Of a stretch of DNA of 64,000 nt, positions 16,133-24,320 are shown one piece after another. This stretch comes from Halobacillus litoralis. Its GTDB lineage: Bacteria > Bacillota > Bacilli > Bacillales > Halobacillaceae. Made by a program: the position numbers and the translations under genes. The notes beneath the pieces are model-generated. The model was not told the origin of the DNA. It worked only from the letters and a program-made list of their open reading frames with translations, and made no database searches. How positions within the stretch are numbered: the first letter of the stretch is position 1; each line of letters opens with the position of its first letter. The stretch lies in contig NZ_WMFA01000001.1 in NCBI RefSeq assembly GCF_009856445.1, forward strand, positions 620,001 to 684,000. Direction: 5' to 3'.

Positions 16133-17323
16133 ATGACAAAATATGAGTTAATGAACTTGTTGAAAGATTGTTCGATCACTATGAACATCCCTGTGTTAAT
16201 GTTTAATGAAAGAAATAAGATGATCTACCATTATCCGGAACATTTTCAAAAGCCACCCAAAGCTCTTAGGAGTATACATAAAACCTATATCAATGAGTGT
16301 AGAAAGCATCCCTTTACCATGCAAGTGTACACAGATCATTATTATCAACATCTTCTCTTATACCCTTATGTAGATGAAAATAAAAAGAGCCTGGTGATTG
16401 GCATTGGTCCCTTTGTTCAACAGGAAGTAAGCCATAAACATGTAAGGATGAACCTTATTATGAACGATTTGGATGCTGGGTTGGAGGAACCATTTGTCGA
16501 GTATCTTGCTCAACTTCCGATGCTGAATCAATCACAGGTAAGCGCGCTTAAACGATTGATGAACCAACTATTACCGAAGCAGAGAAAAAAGGTGACGGGG
16601 AGTATGGAACAGGCGAAAATCCATAAGCAGTATCAGTCCTTCACCCAAACGCTATCTTCGTATCCTGAGACGATAGCAACCAAACAAAAATTCTTCGAGT
16701 TATTTAAAAATGGTCAAGATGAAGCCATCGAAGTTTACGAAAAGCTCCGAGAGAAAACATTAAACGGAAAAGACCTCCGCCATCATAAAAATCAAATGAT
16801 TCGTTGGATTTCTGAACTAGGGCATGTATGCATGGAAAAAGGTGCCCAGCAGGATGAAGTGGATTCTCTAAGTGATTTTTATATCAATTTCTTAGAATCT
16901 CAGGGAACAGAAGAAGATCTGAAAGCCTTAGAAATGAACATCCTTAAATCGTTTTTGGAGCGGATACAGAAGAATGGTGAACGAAGGATGTATTCTCCCT
17001 TGGTGGAAAGAACGCAGAAATACATTTTCCAAAACTTAACCAAAGATTTGACCTTGAAAGGAATCGCTGAAGCTCTTAATGTTAATCCGAATTATCTCTC
17101 TGGAGTCTTTACAAAAGAAAAAGGGATTTCTATTACTCAGTTTATTAATCAACAACGGATAAAAGAGGCGAAAGAATTACTATGTATCACTCATCATTCC
17201 CTTATGGATATCAGTACGTTACTCGGATATAACAGTCAGAGCTATTTTACACGAGTGTTTAAAAGTATCGAAGGCATCGGGCCGAAAGAGTTTAGAAATA
17301 AATACAGAGTTTATGAGGAATAA
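16133..17323 (+). CDS. AraC family transcriptional regulator
   Basis: 396 aa. The C-terminal 100 residues hold two helix-turn-helix units (LTLKGIAEALNVNPNYLSG and MDISTLLGYNSQSYFTRVFK) ending in the family signature GIGPKEFRNKYR. The N-terminal 280 residues look like a sensory part, possibly PocR/GAF-like at the start (YHYPEHF, LLLYPYVDENKKSLVIGIGP) followed by helical repeats. An effector cannot be named. AGAGAGGTCC precedes the ATG. Between the sinI-like and the SinR-like genes, in the same direction. Confidence 0.85.
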   Translation: MTKYELMNLLKDCSITMNIPVLMFNERNKMIYHYPEHFQKPPKALRSIHKTYINECRKHPFTMQVYTDHYYQHLLLYPYVDENKKSLVIGIGPFVQQEVSHKHVRMNLIMNDLDAGLEEPFVEYLAQLPMLNQSQVSALKRLMNQLLPKQRKKVTGSMEQAKIHKQYQSFTQTLSSYPETIATKQKFFELFKNGQDEAIEVYEKLREKTLNGKDLRHHKNQMIRWISELGHVCMEKGAQQDEVDSLSDFYINFLESQGTEEDLKALEMNILKSFLERIQKNGERRMYSPLVERTQKYIFQNLTKDLTLKGIAEALNVNPNYLSGVFTKEKGISITQFINQQRIKEAKELLCITHHSLMDISTLLGYNSQSYFTRVFKSIEGIGPKEFRNKYRVYEE

Positions 17324-17352
17324 AAAGACGGATCATCATTCGTCTTTTTTTT
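17322..17352 (+). terminator. Terminator of the AraC regulator gene
   Basis: AAAAAGACG, ten-base loop, CGTCTTTTTTTT. Confidence 0.8.
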
Positions 17353-17596
17353 ATGTTCGTTTGCTGCCAAGGAAGGGCAGCAAGCTCCAAGGATGGTTTC
17401 TTATTACTTAAACCCATTGTTTGAACGTTCTCATTAAAGAAAAGATGAGGCTTGAGTAACAGAGGTTTCATTAGAAAATATAAAGGTAAGGAAATATAAC
17501 TGTTTCTTTTAATGAATAAAAGCATTATAATATTCTTAATAGAGAACAATTGTGGTATAGGAAACCAATTATTGGCCAGGAAAGCGAGGTAAAGCA

Positions 17597-17833
17597 ATGA
17601 CCCCTATCGGTGAGAAGATACGCATGCTAAGAATGGGGAAAAATCTATCAGTCAATGAGTTTGCAAAAAAGTCCGGGGTGTCGAAATCCTACATTAGCAA
17701 TATTGAGCGCGGCGTCCAAGCCAATCCTTCGCTTATTGTGATGGGGAAACTGGCGAAAACTCTTGACGTTTCATTGGAAGAATTATTAACTCATAAGTAT
17801 GCCCGTGTGGAAGATGATGAGGAAAAGGTGTGA
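17597..17833 (+). CDS. XRE/Cro-type HTH regulator, SinR N-terminal-like
   Basis: 78 aa. Residues 4-64 align well with the DNA-binding half of SinR (IGEKIRMLRMGKNLSVNEFA and then KSYISNIERGVQANPS). The protein stops after an acidic tail (ARVEDDEEKV) and lacks the C-terminal SinI-binding dimerisation helices of SinR. It may act as a simple repressor, or rely on another partner for dimerisation. GAAAGCGAGG precedes the ATG. A gene of unknown function follows 66 bases later. Confidence 0.8.
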   Translation: MTPIGEKIRMLRMGKNLSVNEFAKKSGVSKSYISNIERGVQANPSLIVMGKLAKTLDVSLEELLTHKYARVEDDEEKV

Positions 17834-17899
17834 AGTGAGTAGAGTGCGATTCCATTTTTATAAAAGAACCACCCAGTGGATGGATAAGAGAGGAGGAGG

Positions 17900-18466
17900 A
17901 TGGTGAGAAATAAGATCATGTTCACAAGAGAAGCTGCTCGAAGGAACATTTATTCCATTCCTCTTCCACCTTTGCACGCTCAGTCTGATGAATGGCTGAA
18001 TTTGAATGCCGTCGTATCTCACTATTCACAGCTACGTCTAAAACCCGGGTGGAACTTGCTGAGAAAAGAGGGTCATATATACGTAGAAAATCAGGAAAAA
18101 GAAATCGCAGGAGCGGAATGGACGGATGGAATTATAGGGGATGATTCACCGCTTTTTTATCTGCAGGCGGCTGTATGCGATCATCATCTCAATGAATACA
18201 GCATCCATAAAACATCAGTGATTGAAGAAGCAATCATAGATGACGCCTACGTGAGGGGCTTGGATCTACTTGGACAATGGGACTTCGGGGACATCAAAAG
18301 AAGTCTCAACCCCATCTTTTTCTATGACTCTCTGGATCATCCCGCTGTGATTTTCTTTACTTTTCACCGGGAAGGAAAGAGGTTCCTGCAAAAGCATATT
18401 CATCGTTTCAGCAAACGCAGTTATAGACTTAAAGTTCTTCACAAGACATGGATGACAAATGAATAA
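17900..18466 (+). CDS. Hypothetical protein
   Basis: 188 aa, soluble, rich in aromatic and His residues, with repeated phrases like SPLFYLQAAVCDHHLNEYSI and PAVIFFTFHREGKRFL. No family recognised. AGGAGGAGG lies just before; ATG 17900 is only three bases from it, so GTG 17903 or a later ATG could be used. It probably shares a transcript with the SinR-like gene and is closed by a terminator. Confidence 0.65.
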   Translation: MVRNKIMFTREAARRNIYSIPLPPLHAQSDEWLNLNAVVSHYSQLRLKPGWNLLRKEGHIYVENQEKEIAGAEWTDGIIGDDSPLFYLQAAVCDHHLNEYSIHKTSVIEEAIIDDAYVRGLDLLGQWDFGDIKRSLNPIFFYDSLDHPAVIFFTFHREGKRFLQKHIHRFSKRSYRLKVLHKTWMTNE

Positions 18467-18476
18467 GGAAAAACAG

Positions 18477-18515
18477 AACCTGACGAGCGTCTGATCCCGG
18501 CCCGTCAGGTTTTTC
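18477..18515 (+). terminator. Terminator
   Basis: AACCTGACG/CGTCAGGTT stem, then five T. Confidence 0.82.
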
Positions 18516-18802
18516 TTTGTGTATTATCGCTTCCTGTACAACTACCCACACGGGTGTTAGGAGTAAATCATATTATATTCTGACAAATTTTATTTTATTT
18601 TGTAGAAAAATAGTATAGTATAAGAGAAAGATTGAATTATTTAACATATTTCCCCGGAAATAATCATATTTTGAAACTTTTTTGATGCTGAAACGTCTAA
18701 TAGGATAAGAGATACATAGATGTACAGCCAGAAAAAGTCGTTTAGTGACGAACATTTAAGTAAATAGAAGATATAAAGAATCAATTAGAAAAGGTGGGGA
18801 GC
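18516..18802. other. AT-rich intergenic stretch
   Basis: 287 bases after the terminator and before the 36-aa ORF. It contains a TATAGT hexamer near 18612 that might be a -10 box; nothing else stands out. Confidence 0.4.
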
Positions 18803-18913
18803 ATGGATAATTTAAAGGATGTTTTGCAGAACATTATTCAAAAGACGGAAGACGCCGAACTGCTTACTTCAAGGGATGTTATCGATCATTTGATTGAACA
18901 ACTTCAGCAATAG
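18803..18913 (+). CDS. 36-aa hypothetical protein
   Basis: Short ORF starting ATG 18803 with AAGGTGGGGAG four to ten bases upstream and a terminator-like hairpin after the stop. The product (MDNLKDVLQNIIQKTEDAEL then LTSRDVIDHLIEQLQQ) is a highly charged amphipathic helix. It resembles Spo0E or SinI peptides only in size and helicity. The signals suggest a real small gene; function unknown. Confidence 0.5.
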   Translation: MDNLKDVLQNIIQKTEDAELLTSRDVIDHLIEQLQQ

Positions 18914-18920
18914 AAGAAAA

Positions 18921-18957
18921 GCATCGCCACATTGGACAAGGTGAGCGGTGTTTTTTG
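18921..18957 (+). terminator. Possible terminator after the 36-aa ORF
   Basis: GCATCGCC pairs with GCGGTG (one T-G pair) across a 14-base loop, with six T following. Confidence 0.55.
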
Positions 18958-19052
18958 TGTGCACATGTACATAAGGGAACTCTTAACCTCCACCTATCTA
19001 TGTTATAATTTTAACCGCCTAGAGGAAACTTAAGATGTAAGTGAGGATTAAT

Positions 19053-20138
19053 ATGAATATTTATATAGACATAATCATTGCAATCGTATTATCAATGGCT
19101 GTGAGTTTCATTCTTGTATTTCCAGTTATGAAACTTGCGGTGAAATGGAAGATGATGGATTACCCTGAAATGAGGAAGATCCACAAGGAAATTACTCCGC
19201 GGATGGGTGGTCTTGCCATCTTTGGAGGAGCTGCGGCTGGTATGCTTTATATTCGCCCGGACCTTCCTTATCTGGTCCCTATTTGTATTGGTGCATTCAT
19301 TATCGTTCTGACGGGTCTTCTTGATGACCGCTATCAGATCCGGCCTTTATTTAAACTTTTGGGTCAAGTTTCGGCTGCAGGTGTTCTTATCTTTTCTGGC
19401 CTGAAGATTGATGTGCTGAGTATTCCGTTTATCGGAATGGTGTCCTTCAGTGATCCGATCAGTATCATTTTTACGTTCCTTTGGATTATTGGAATCACCA
19501 ACGCTATTAATCTGATTGATGGATTGGATGGGCTCGCTGCAGGTGTTTCCACCATCTCATTAATTAGTATTGCCGTGATGGCACTGGCGATTGAGCCTCA
19601 AGTAGCCATTGTATATTTGTGCGTTGTTTTAATCGGAAGCAATATCGGTTTCTTATTCCACAACTTTCACCCTGCCTCTATTTATATGGGGGATACGGGT
19701 TCATTGTTTCTCGGTTACTCCATGGCCGTCATTTCGATGGTCGGATTGTTTAAAAATGTGACCTTATTCAGTTTTGTCATTCCAATCATTGTGTTAGCCA
19801 TCCCTGTTTTTGATACGTTGTTCTCGATTGTGAGGAGACTGATCAATAAGCAGAAAATTATGATGCCGGACAATAAACACATCCATTATCAAATCTTGGA
19901 AGCAGGATTCAGTCATAGAGCTACGGTCTTGATCATCTATGCGTTCAGTGCCGTTTTCGGCCTGCTTGCGTTATTGTTCTCGCTGACATCGTTTGGGATC
20001 TCGTTGATTATTACCTTTGTCATTCTTTTCTTACTCCATCTGTTTGCGGAGATGACAGGAGTCGTATATCGAGGGAAACGTCCTGTGATCGGGCTGTTTT
20101 CTAAGACGCAAAGAGAGAAAGATCGAGATAAATCATAA
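19053..20138 (+). CDS. tagO: UDP-GlcNAc:undecaprenyl-phosphate GlcNAc-1-phosphate transferase
   Basis: Starts lipid-linked wall polymer synthesis by moving GlcNAc-1-phosphate from UDP-GlcNAc to undecaprenyl phosphate at the membrane. 361 aa with about eleven hydrophobic segments. Family motifs: GLLDDRYQIRP (the DD pair), NAINLIDGLDGLAAG, YMGDTGSLFLG and the basic HIHYQILEAGFSH loop. ATG 19053 has GTGAGG seven bases upstream; an in-frame GTG at 19041 overlaps that site. Single gene with terminator; wecC- and tagA-like genes with the next steps lie 1.6 kb away. Confidence 0.93.
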   Translation: MNIYIDIIIAIVLSMAVSFILVFPVMKLAVKWKMMDYPEMRKIHKEITPRMGGLAIFGGAAAGMLYIRPDLPYLVPICIGAFIIVLTGLLDDRYQIRPLFKLLGQVSAAGVLIFSGLKIDVLSIPFIGMVSFSDPISIIFTFLWIIGITNAINLIDGLDGLAAGVSTISLISIAVMALAIEPQVAIVYLCVVLIGSNIGFLFHNFHPASIYMGDTGSLFLGYSMAVISMVGLFKNVTLFSFVIPIIVLAIPVFDTLFSIVRRLINKQKIMMPDNKHIHYQILEAGFSHRATVLIIYAFSAVFGLLALLFSLTSFGISLIITFVILFLLHLFAEMTGVVYRGKRPVIGLFSKTQREKDRDKS

Positions 20139-20182
20139 AAAAAGAAGCTCGCTGACGCGGATTGTCAGCGAGCTTCTTTTTT
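20137..20182. terminator. Bidirectional terminator between tagO and the GNAT gene
   Basis: 19-bp or longer perfect stem (AAAAAAGAAGCTCGCTGAC and its complement), loop of seven bases. It serves both convergent genes and overlaps the GNAT stop. Confidence 0.93.
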
Positions 20183-21200
20183 AATAGGAGTCCACATCCC
20201 CCGGGGTGATGAACCATTGGTCGGCATCGTCCATCGAACTTAGAGAAGGATTGATTGCCTTTCCGACGAGTGGCATAGGACTATCTTTATGAATGAATCC
20301 GTCTTGTTTTAAAGTGCTGGCGGCAAGCGTGTGTGGCAACGCCCAGGATTGAATCACGTCTGTATCTTTTAATTCAGTCCGGGCCGCAGCTAAAAGGACC
20401 GGCCATAACTTTTCATCTTCAGCGAGCCAATCCACCAGCATACCATTTTCAAAGGAACCGGAAATTTGGTGCGTGACCACATAACCGACCAATCGGCGGT
20501 CTTCATAGATTCCCATCATTTTGTACTGGTGCTCGGGATGGTCAAAGTAACGGTAATTTAAATATGCGGCATCCCTGACAACCAAGCCTTGTTCGGCGTG
20601 CTTTGACCTCTCAGCTAACTGATCAAATTCTTGCTCGCAACGCTTCACTTCTTTCATTTCATACCCATCTGTATGATATTTCGATTTTTTAAACGATTGA
20701 AAGATCCGGTCCAAAGGTTTAAAGATGGAAAGAGGGGAGAACTTGGATGCGAGCAAATGGATCGGTCTCTGGATCAACATCCAGCGTGGCATGTCTGTCA
20801 GATGACTCGCCCCTGTGTATCGTAAAAATAGCTCCTTCGCTTTGGGAGCTGGGAATCCATATAAATAGTCAATTCCATCTTGCTTCGCTTCTACTAACAG
20901 CGCATCATTCAGCTTTTTATAAATTCCTTTTCCGCGCGCATCCGGGTCTACCATTGTATCCACACGAAGGCCTACCTTTTTCTTTTCACCGTTCAAGTAA
21001 GCATCTGTCACCCACAAGCTGATATGACCGAGGATTTGATTGTCTTCCTCGAATACAAGAATAAAGGGGCGCTCCTGTTTAGGATTCTCTATGAATTTCC
21101 ATTTCCACACAGCCAATGGCCGTGGATGGTTGAATGTTTTCCTGAAAAGGGTCTGAATTTGGTCTTCGTCTCCCTTATGATAGCGTCGAACTGTCATCAT
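20181..21200 (-). CDS. GNAT family N-acetyltransferase
   Basis: 339 aa. The N-terminal 150 residues carry a GNAT fold with the acetyl-CoA loop VDPDARGKGIYKKL and a YLYGFPAPKAKELFLRYTG strand-helix; the second half (from about residue 190) looks like a second, diverged acetyltransferase domain, as in proteins acting on polymer-linked amino sugars. ATG 21200 (an ATG-ATG pair) has AAAGGACG upstream and is preferred over 21233. Position between tagO and wecC suggests modification of the wall polymer, but substrate is unknown. Confidence 0.78.
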   Translation of the reverse strand: MMTVRRYHKGDEDQIQTLFRKTFNHPRPLAVWKWKFIENPKQERPFILVFEEDNQILGHISLWVTDAYLNGEKKKVGLRVDTMVDPDARGKGIYKKLNDALLVEAKQDGIDYLYGFPAPKAKELFLRYTGASHLTDMPRWMLIQRPIHLLASKFSPLSIFKPLDRIFQSFKKSKYHTDGYEMKEVKRCEQEFDQLAERSKHAEQGLVVRDAAYLNYRYFDHPEHQYKMMGIYEDRRLVGYVVTHQISGSFENGMLVDWLAEDEKLWPVLLAAARTELKDTDVIQSWALPHTLAASTLKQDGFIHKDSPMPLVGKAINPSLSSMDDADQWFITPGDVDSY

Positions 21201-21710
21201 GTGTCGTCCTTTCTTTGTTAAAGCATACTTCATAAGAGTATATCAAAAAAAATGATCACCCGCGCATGACCAATTCATTACAAGTTTTTGACTTTTCATT
21301 TAAGATTGAACGCAGGAATAGCGCACTTGAAATGAATCAGATATAATGAATGTTGGAGAGTATTGGCTTTCTTTGTCGACCATGTCATTAATTCGTTCAA
21401 TGGTCCACGATGACAATACCCGCCCAATGCCTCCGGATATTCCTACATGAAGGGGAAATGAAGGCCTTCTCCTGTTCGAGTTATGTTTGCTTGTTTTACT
21501 TGAAATGACGTTTAAAGGAACAAGCAGGACGGGAAGAGGGAAAGGGATGAAAATTGTCGTGGTCTATCATAAATGGAACAAAACGTCATAAAGCTTCAAT
21601 TTTAACGAATGATATAAAGAAAAGTACGAACGGAAAGATGTATAAATAAAACTTTTATGAAAATAGATGTCTACGAAGTTGTAGGTGGAAGAGAAAGGGA
21701 GTTATGTTGT
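21201..21710. other. Intergenic region upstream of wecC
   Basis: 510 bases without a convincing gene. At 21547 an ATG preceded by GAGGGAAAGGG opens a 14-codon frame (MKIVVVYHKWNKTS) that begins like a glycosyltransferase and then stops; it may be a leader peptide or a gene remnant. No clear promoter consensus was found. Confidence 0.35.
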
Positions 21711-22988
21711 ATGAAAAAGTCACTTTGTGTGGTTGGATTAGGCTATATCGGTCTTCCGACTTCCGTCATGTTTGCCATTCACGGTCATAAAGTCCATGGA
21801 GTGGATGTCAATCAAAGAGCTGTGGAAATGATCAATGCGAAACAGCTTCATATAGAAGAGAACGGACTGCAGGAGCGCTTGGAGGAAGCGGTGGATGCCG
21901 GGAATTTCAAAGCATCTATGGAACCGACGGAAGCGGATGTTTTCGTCATTGCTGTTCCATCCCCGATCAAGGAAGATAAAACAGCCAACCTTGATTATGT
22001 CCGCAAAGCAACAGAAGCCATTGTTCCTTTTGTGAAAGAAGGGAACTTAGTTATTCTTGAATCCACAGTGCCTCCGCGTACCGTTGAAGACGTAATGCTT
22101 CCTGTACTTGAGAAAACCGGCCTTGAAATCGGGAAGCAGCTGTTCGTTTCGCATTCACCGGAGCGTGTCATTCCAGGGAAGGTCTTTCAGGAGCTCGTAG
22201 ATAACGACCGGATCGTCGGCGGTATTAATGAAGAGTCCTCTCAAATGACCAAAGAGTTGTACGAGTCCTTTGTAAAAGGAAATATCCATTTGACGGATGC
22301 TACAACGGCTGAAATGGCGAAGGTGATTGAAAACACGTACCGCGATGTGAATATTGCTTTTGCCAATGAGCTTGCGATGATCAGCGACCGCATCGGAGTG
22401 AACTCCTGGGAAGCGATTAAGCTTGCCAATTATCACCCGCGTGTCAATATTCATACACCTGGACCTGGTGTAGGGGGACACTGTATTGCCGTTGATCCTT
22501 GGTTCCTTGCAGAGCTTCAGCCCGATCTTTCACAAATCATCCAACTGTCCCGCAATACGAACGATAACATGCCTGTCTACACAGCGGATCAAGTGGAGAA
22601 ATTGATGAAAGATCAATTCATCCAGGGTCCGAAGGTGGCCCTTTTCGGACTGTCTTTCAAAGCGAACATTGATGATCATCGTGAGAGTCCTTCCTTGAAG
22701 GTGATTCTGGAACTGGTAGAGCGGGGAATCAGCTTTACAACCTATGATCCTCACATTAAAGAGAACATCGCATCCAATCAGACGCAGGATATGGAAGAAG
22801 CATTGGAAGGAGCCGACATTCTTGTAGTGTTGACGGATCATGATGAATTCAAAGCTCTCACCCCTGCCTCGATCAAGGAGAAAATGAGCAATCGCGTCGT
22901 GCTCGATACAAAAAATTGCCTGAATCTTGACCACTGGAAAGAAGCCGGGTTTGTGACGAAGCGTCTCGGCGATTCCAAGAATGTGTAA
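21711..22988 (+). CDS. wecC: UDP-N-acetyl-D-mannosamine dehydrogenase (WecC type)
   Basis: Oxidises a UDP-sugar twice with NAD+ to the uronate; the WecC subgroup uses UDP-ManNAc to make UDP-ManNAcA. 425 aa with Rossmann motif VVGLGYIGLPTSVM, the ESTVPPRT stretch, and the catalytic cysteine in GPGVGGHCIAVDPWF (about residue 256), which is the WecC rather than TuaD wording. ATG 21711 is chosen because the Rossmann fold begins there and GGGAG lies ten bases upstream. tagA follows after 12 bases. Substrate is inferred from the motif and neighbour. Confidence 0.85.
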   Translation: MKKSLCVVGLGYIGLPTSVMFAIHGHKVHGVDVNQRAVEMINAKQLHIEENGLQERLEEAVDAGNFKASMEPTEADVFVIAVPSPIKEDKTANLDYVRKATEAIVPFVKEGNLVILESTVPPRTVEDVMLPVLEKTGLEIGKQLFVSHSPERVIPGKVFQELVDNDRIVGGINEESSQMTKELYESFVKGNIHLTDATTAEMAKVIENTYRDVNIAFANELAMISDRIGVNSWEAIKLANYHPRVNIHTPGPGVGGHCIAVDPWFLAELQPDLSQIIQLSRNTNDNMPVYTADQVEKLMKDQFIQGPKVALFGLSFKANIDDHRESPSLKVILELVERGISFTTYDPHIKENIASNQTQDMEEALEGADILVVLTDHDEFKALTPASIKEKMSNRVVLDTKNCLNLDHWKEAGFVTKRLGDSKNV

Positions 22989-23000
22989 AAAGGTGACGAT

Positions 23001-23711
23001 ATGAAGGAACAGTTTTTAGGTGTGGATGTCAGTAGTCATTCATACGAACAGTTAAAGAAAAATGTCATAGATGACATCAATCATAAAAGACAGTCATTCA
23101 TCGTAGCCATCAATCCGGAGAAGATTTTGAAAGCTCAGGAGGATGAGAGTTTAAAGAACCTCTTAAACAAAGCGACTTACCAGATTCCTGATGGTGTTGG
23201 GGTGCTTGTTGCTTCCCGCTTGAAAAAAGGGAACATTAAAGAACGCGTAACGGGGATTGATATGCTGTTGACGCTTTGTGAACAGGCGAAGGAGCATGAT
23301 AAATCAGTTTTCCTTTACGGGGCGAAGCCTGGGATCGCAGAAGAAGCGAAAGACGAACTGGTTCGCAAATACCCAGGGTTGAAAATCGCCGGGGTATTGG
23401 ACGGATATGAGAAAGATGAACAAAAAGTCATACAGACGATCAATGAATCACAGGCGGATATTCTATTCGTAGCCCTCGGCAGTCCAAAGCAGGAATATTG
23501 GATTGTGGATCATATGAATGAGTTGAATGTAAGCATCTTTCAGGGTGTGGGTGGATCATTTGATGTCATTTCAGGAAGAATCAAGAGAGCACCGGATTTC
23601 TTCCTGCGCTTTGGTTTGGAGTGGTTGTACAGGCTCATTGCTGAACCGTGGCGGATAAAAAGGCAGATTAAACTTCCTGCCTTCCTATTGAAAGTATGGC
23701 GAGATAAATAA
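23001..23711 (+). CDS. tagA: WecG/TagA/CpsF family glycosyltransferase
   Basis: Adds a ManNAc-type residue to undecaprenyl-PP-GlcNAc, forming the disaccharide linkage unit of wall polymers. 236 aa; family motifs INPEKILKAQ, the catalytic aspartate in IPDGVGVLVAS, VFLYGAKPG and VALGSPKQEYWI are present. Because a ManNAc dehydrogenase is directly upstream, the donor may be UDP-ManNAcA as for WecG of enterobacterial common antigen rather than UDP-ManNAc as for TagA. A strong terminator follows. Confidence 0.88.
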   Translation: MKEQFLGVDVSSHSYEQLKKNVIDDINHKRQSFIVAINPEKILKAQEDESLKNLLNKATYQIPDGVGVLVASRLKKGNIKERVTGIDMLLTLCEQAKEHDKSVFLYGAKPGIAEEAKDELVRKYPGLKIAGVLDGYEKDEQKVIQTINESQADILFVALGSPKQEYWIVDHMNELNVSIFQGVGGSFDVISGRIKRAPDFFLRFGLEWLYRLIAEPWRIKRQIKLPAFLLKVWRDK

Positions 23712-23745
23712 AAAAGAGCAGCTGCAAAAGCAGCTGCTCTTTTTT
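23711..23745 (+). terminator. Terminator of wecC-tagA
   Basis: 15-bp perfect stem AAAAAGAGCAGCTGC/GCAGCTGCTCTTTTT with an AAAA loop. Confidence 0.93.
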
Positions 23746-24320
23746 GTGTAGACATTTACTAGTCACCCTTGCTTCCTCTCCACATCTTTAGACCTTATCC
23801 CTCCTACATCTAGTACAATCTTTCCAGGAAAGACCTGATACTTTTGTACGGAATAAAGGAAAAAGTGGAAAAGTTGGCAAAGCAACGGTTGTTAGTTACA
23901 TTTGCGTTATATATAATTACATATTGTAATTAGAATGACTAATTTCGACATAATTATCCCAAATCATTTATAAATTGATAAAAATTTCCGGGTGTGTTCA
24001 ACAATCTTCTTGAATCGTCCGATATTACATATAGGAAGAGATTCTTCTAATCTTTGAGATCGTTTGATAAGAATCTATGATGTTTCCATTGGGTGCTTGT
24101 TCAATTTCATCTATAACTATACCTGTCTATACTTATCCTACAATTACACTACCCGATTTAAAGTAAACTAAAACTTACATAAAACAACCCGAGAAGAACA
24201 TCGATCGCATGCTTTAAAAAAGATGAGGTGATTAGCAAAAGAAAAATTAAAGGAAATGACTTTCCAGATTAATCGTTTTCAAGGAAAACTATGAAAATAT
24301 AACCCTATTAGGAGGCTATT
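23746..24320. other. Long AT-rich intergenic region before the CWB2 genes
   Basis: 575 bases with no supported gene. A palindrome ATTACATATTGTAAT at 23916-23930 could be an operator. A good ribosome site (TTAGGAGG) closes the region at 24309-24316. Confidence 0.4.

Noticed and set aside
18803-18913. Spo0E-like phosphatase
   Set aside because: The segment SRDVIDHLI resembles the S-Q-E-L-D motif, but spacing between Ser and Asp is wrong and the typical N-terminal part is absent.
21657-21710. N-terminal extension of wecC from 21657
   Set aside because: The extra 18 residues precede the Rossmann start and have no ribosome site; ATG 21711 is better.
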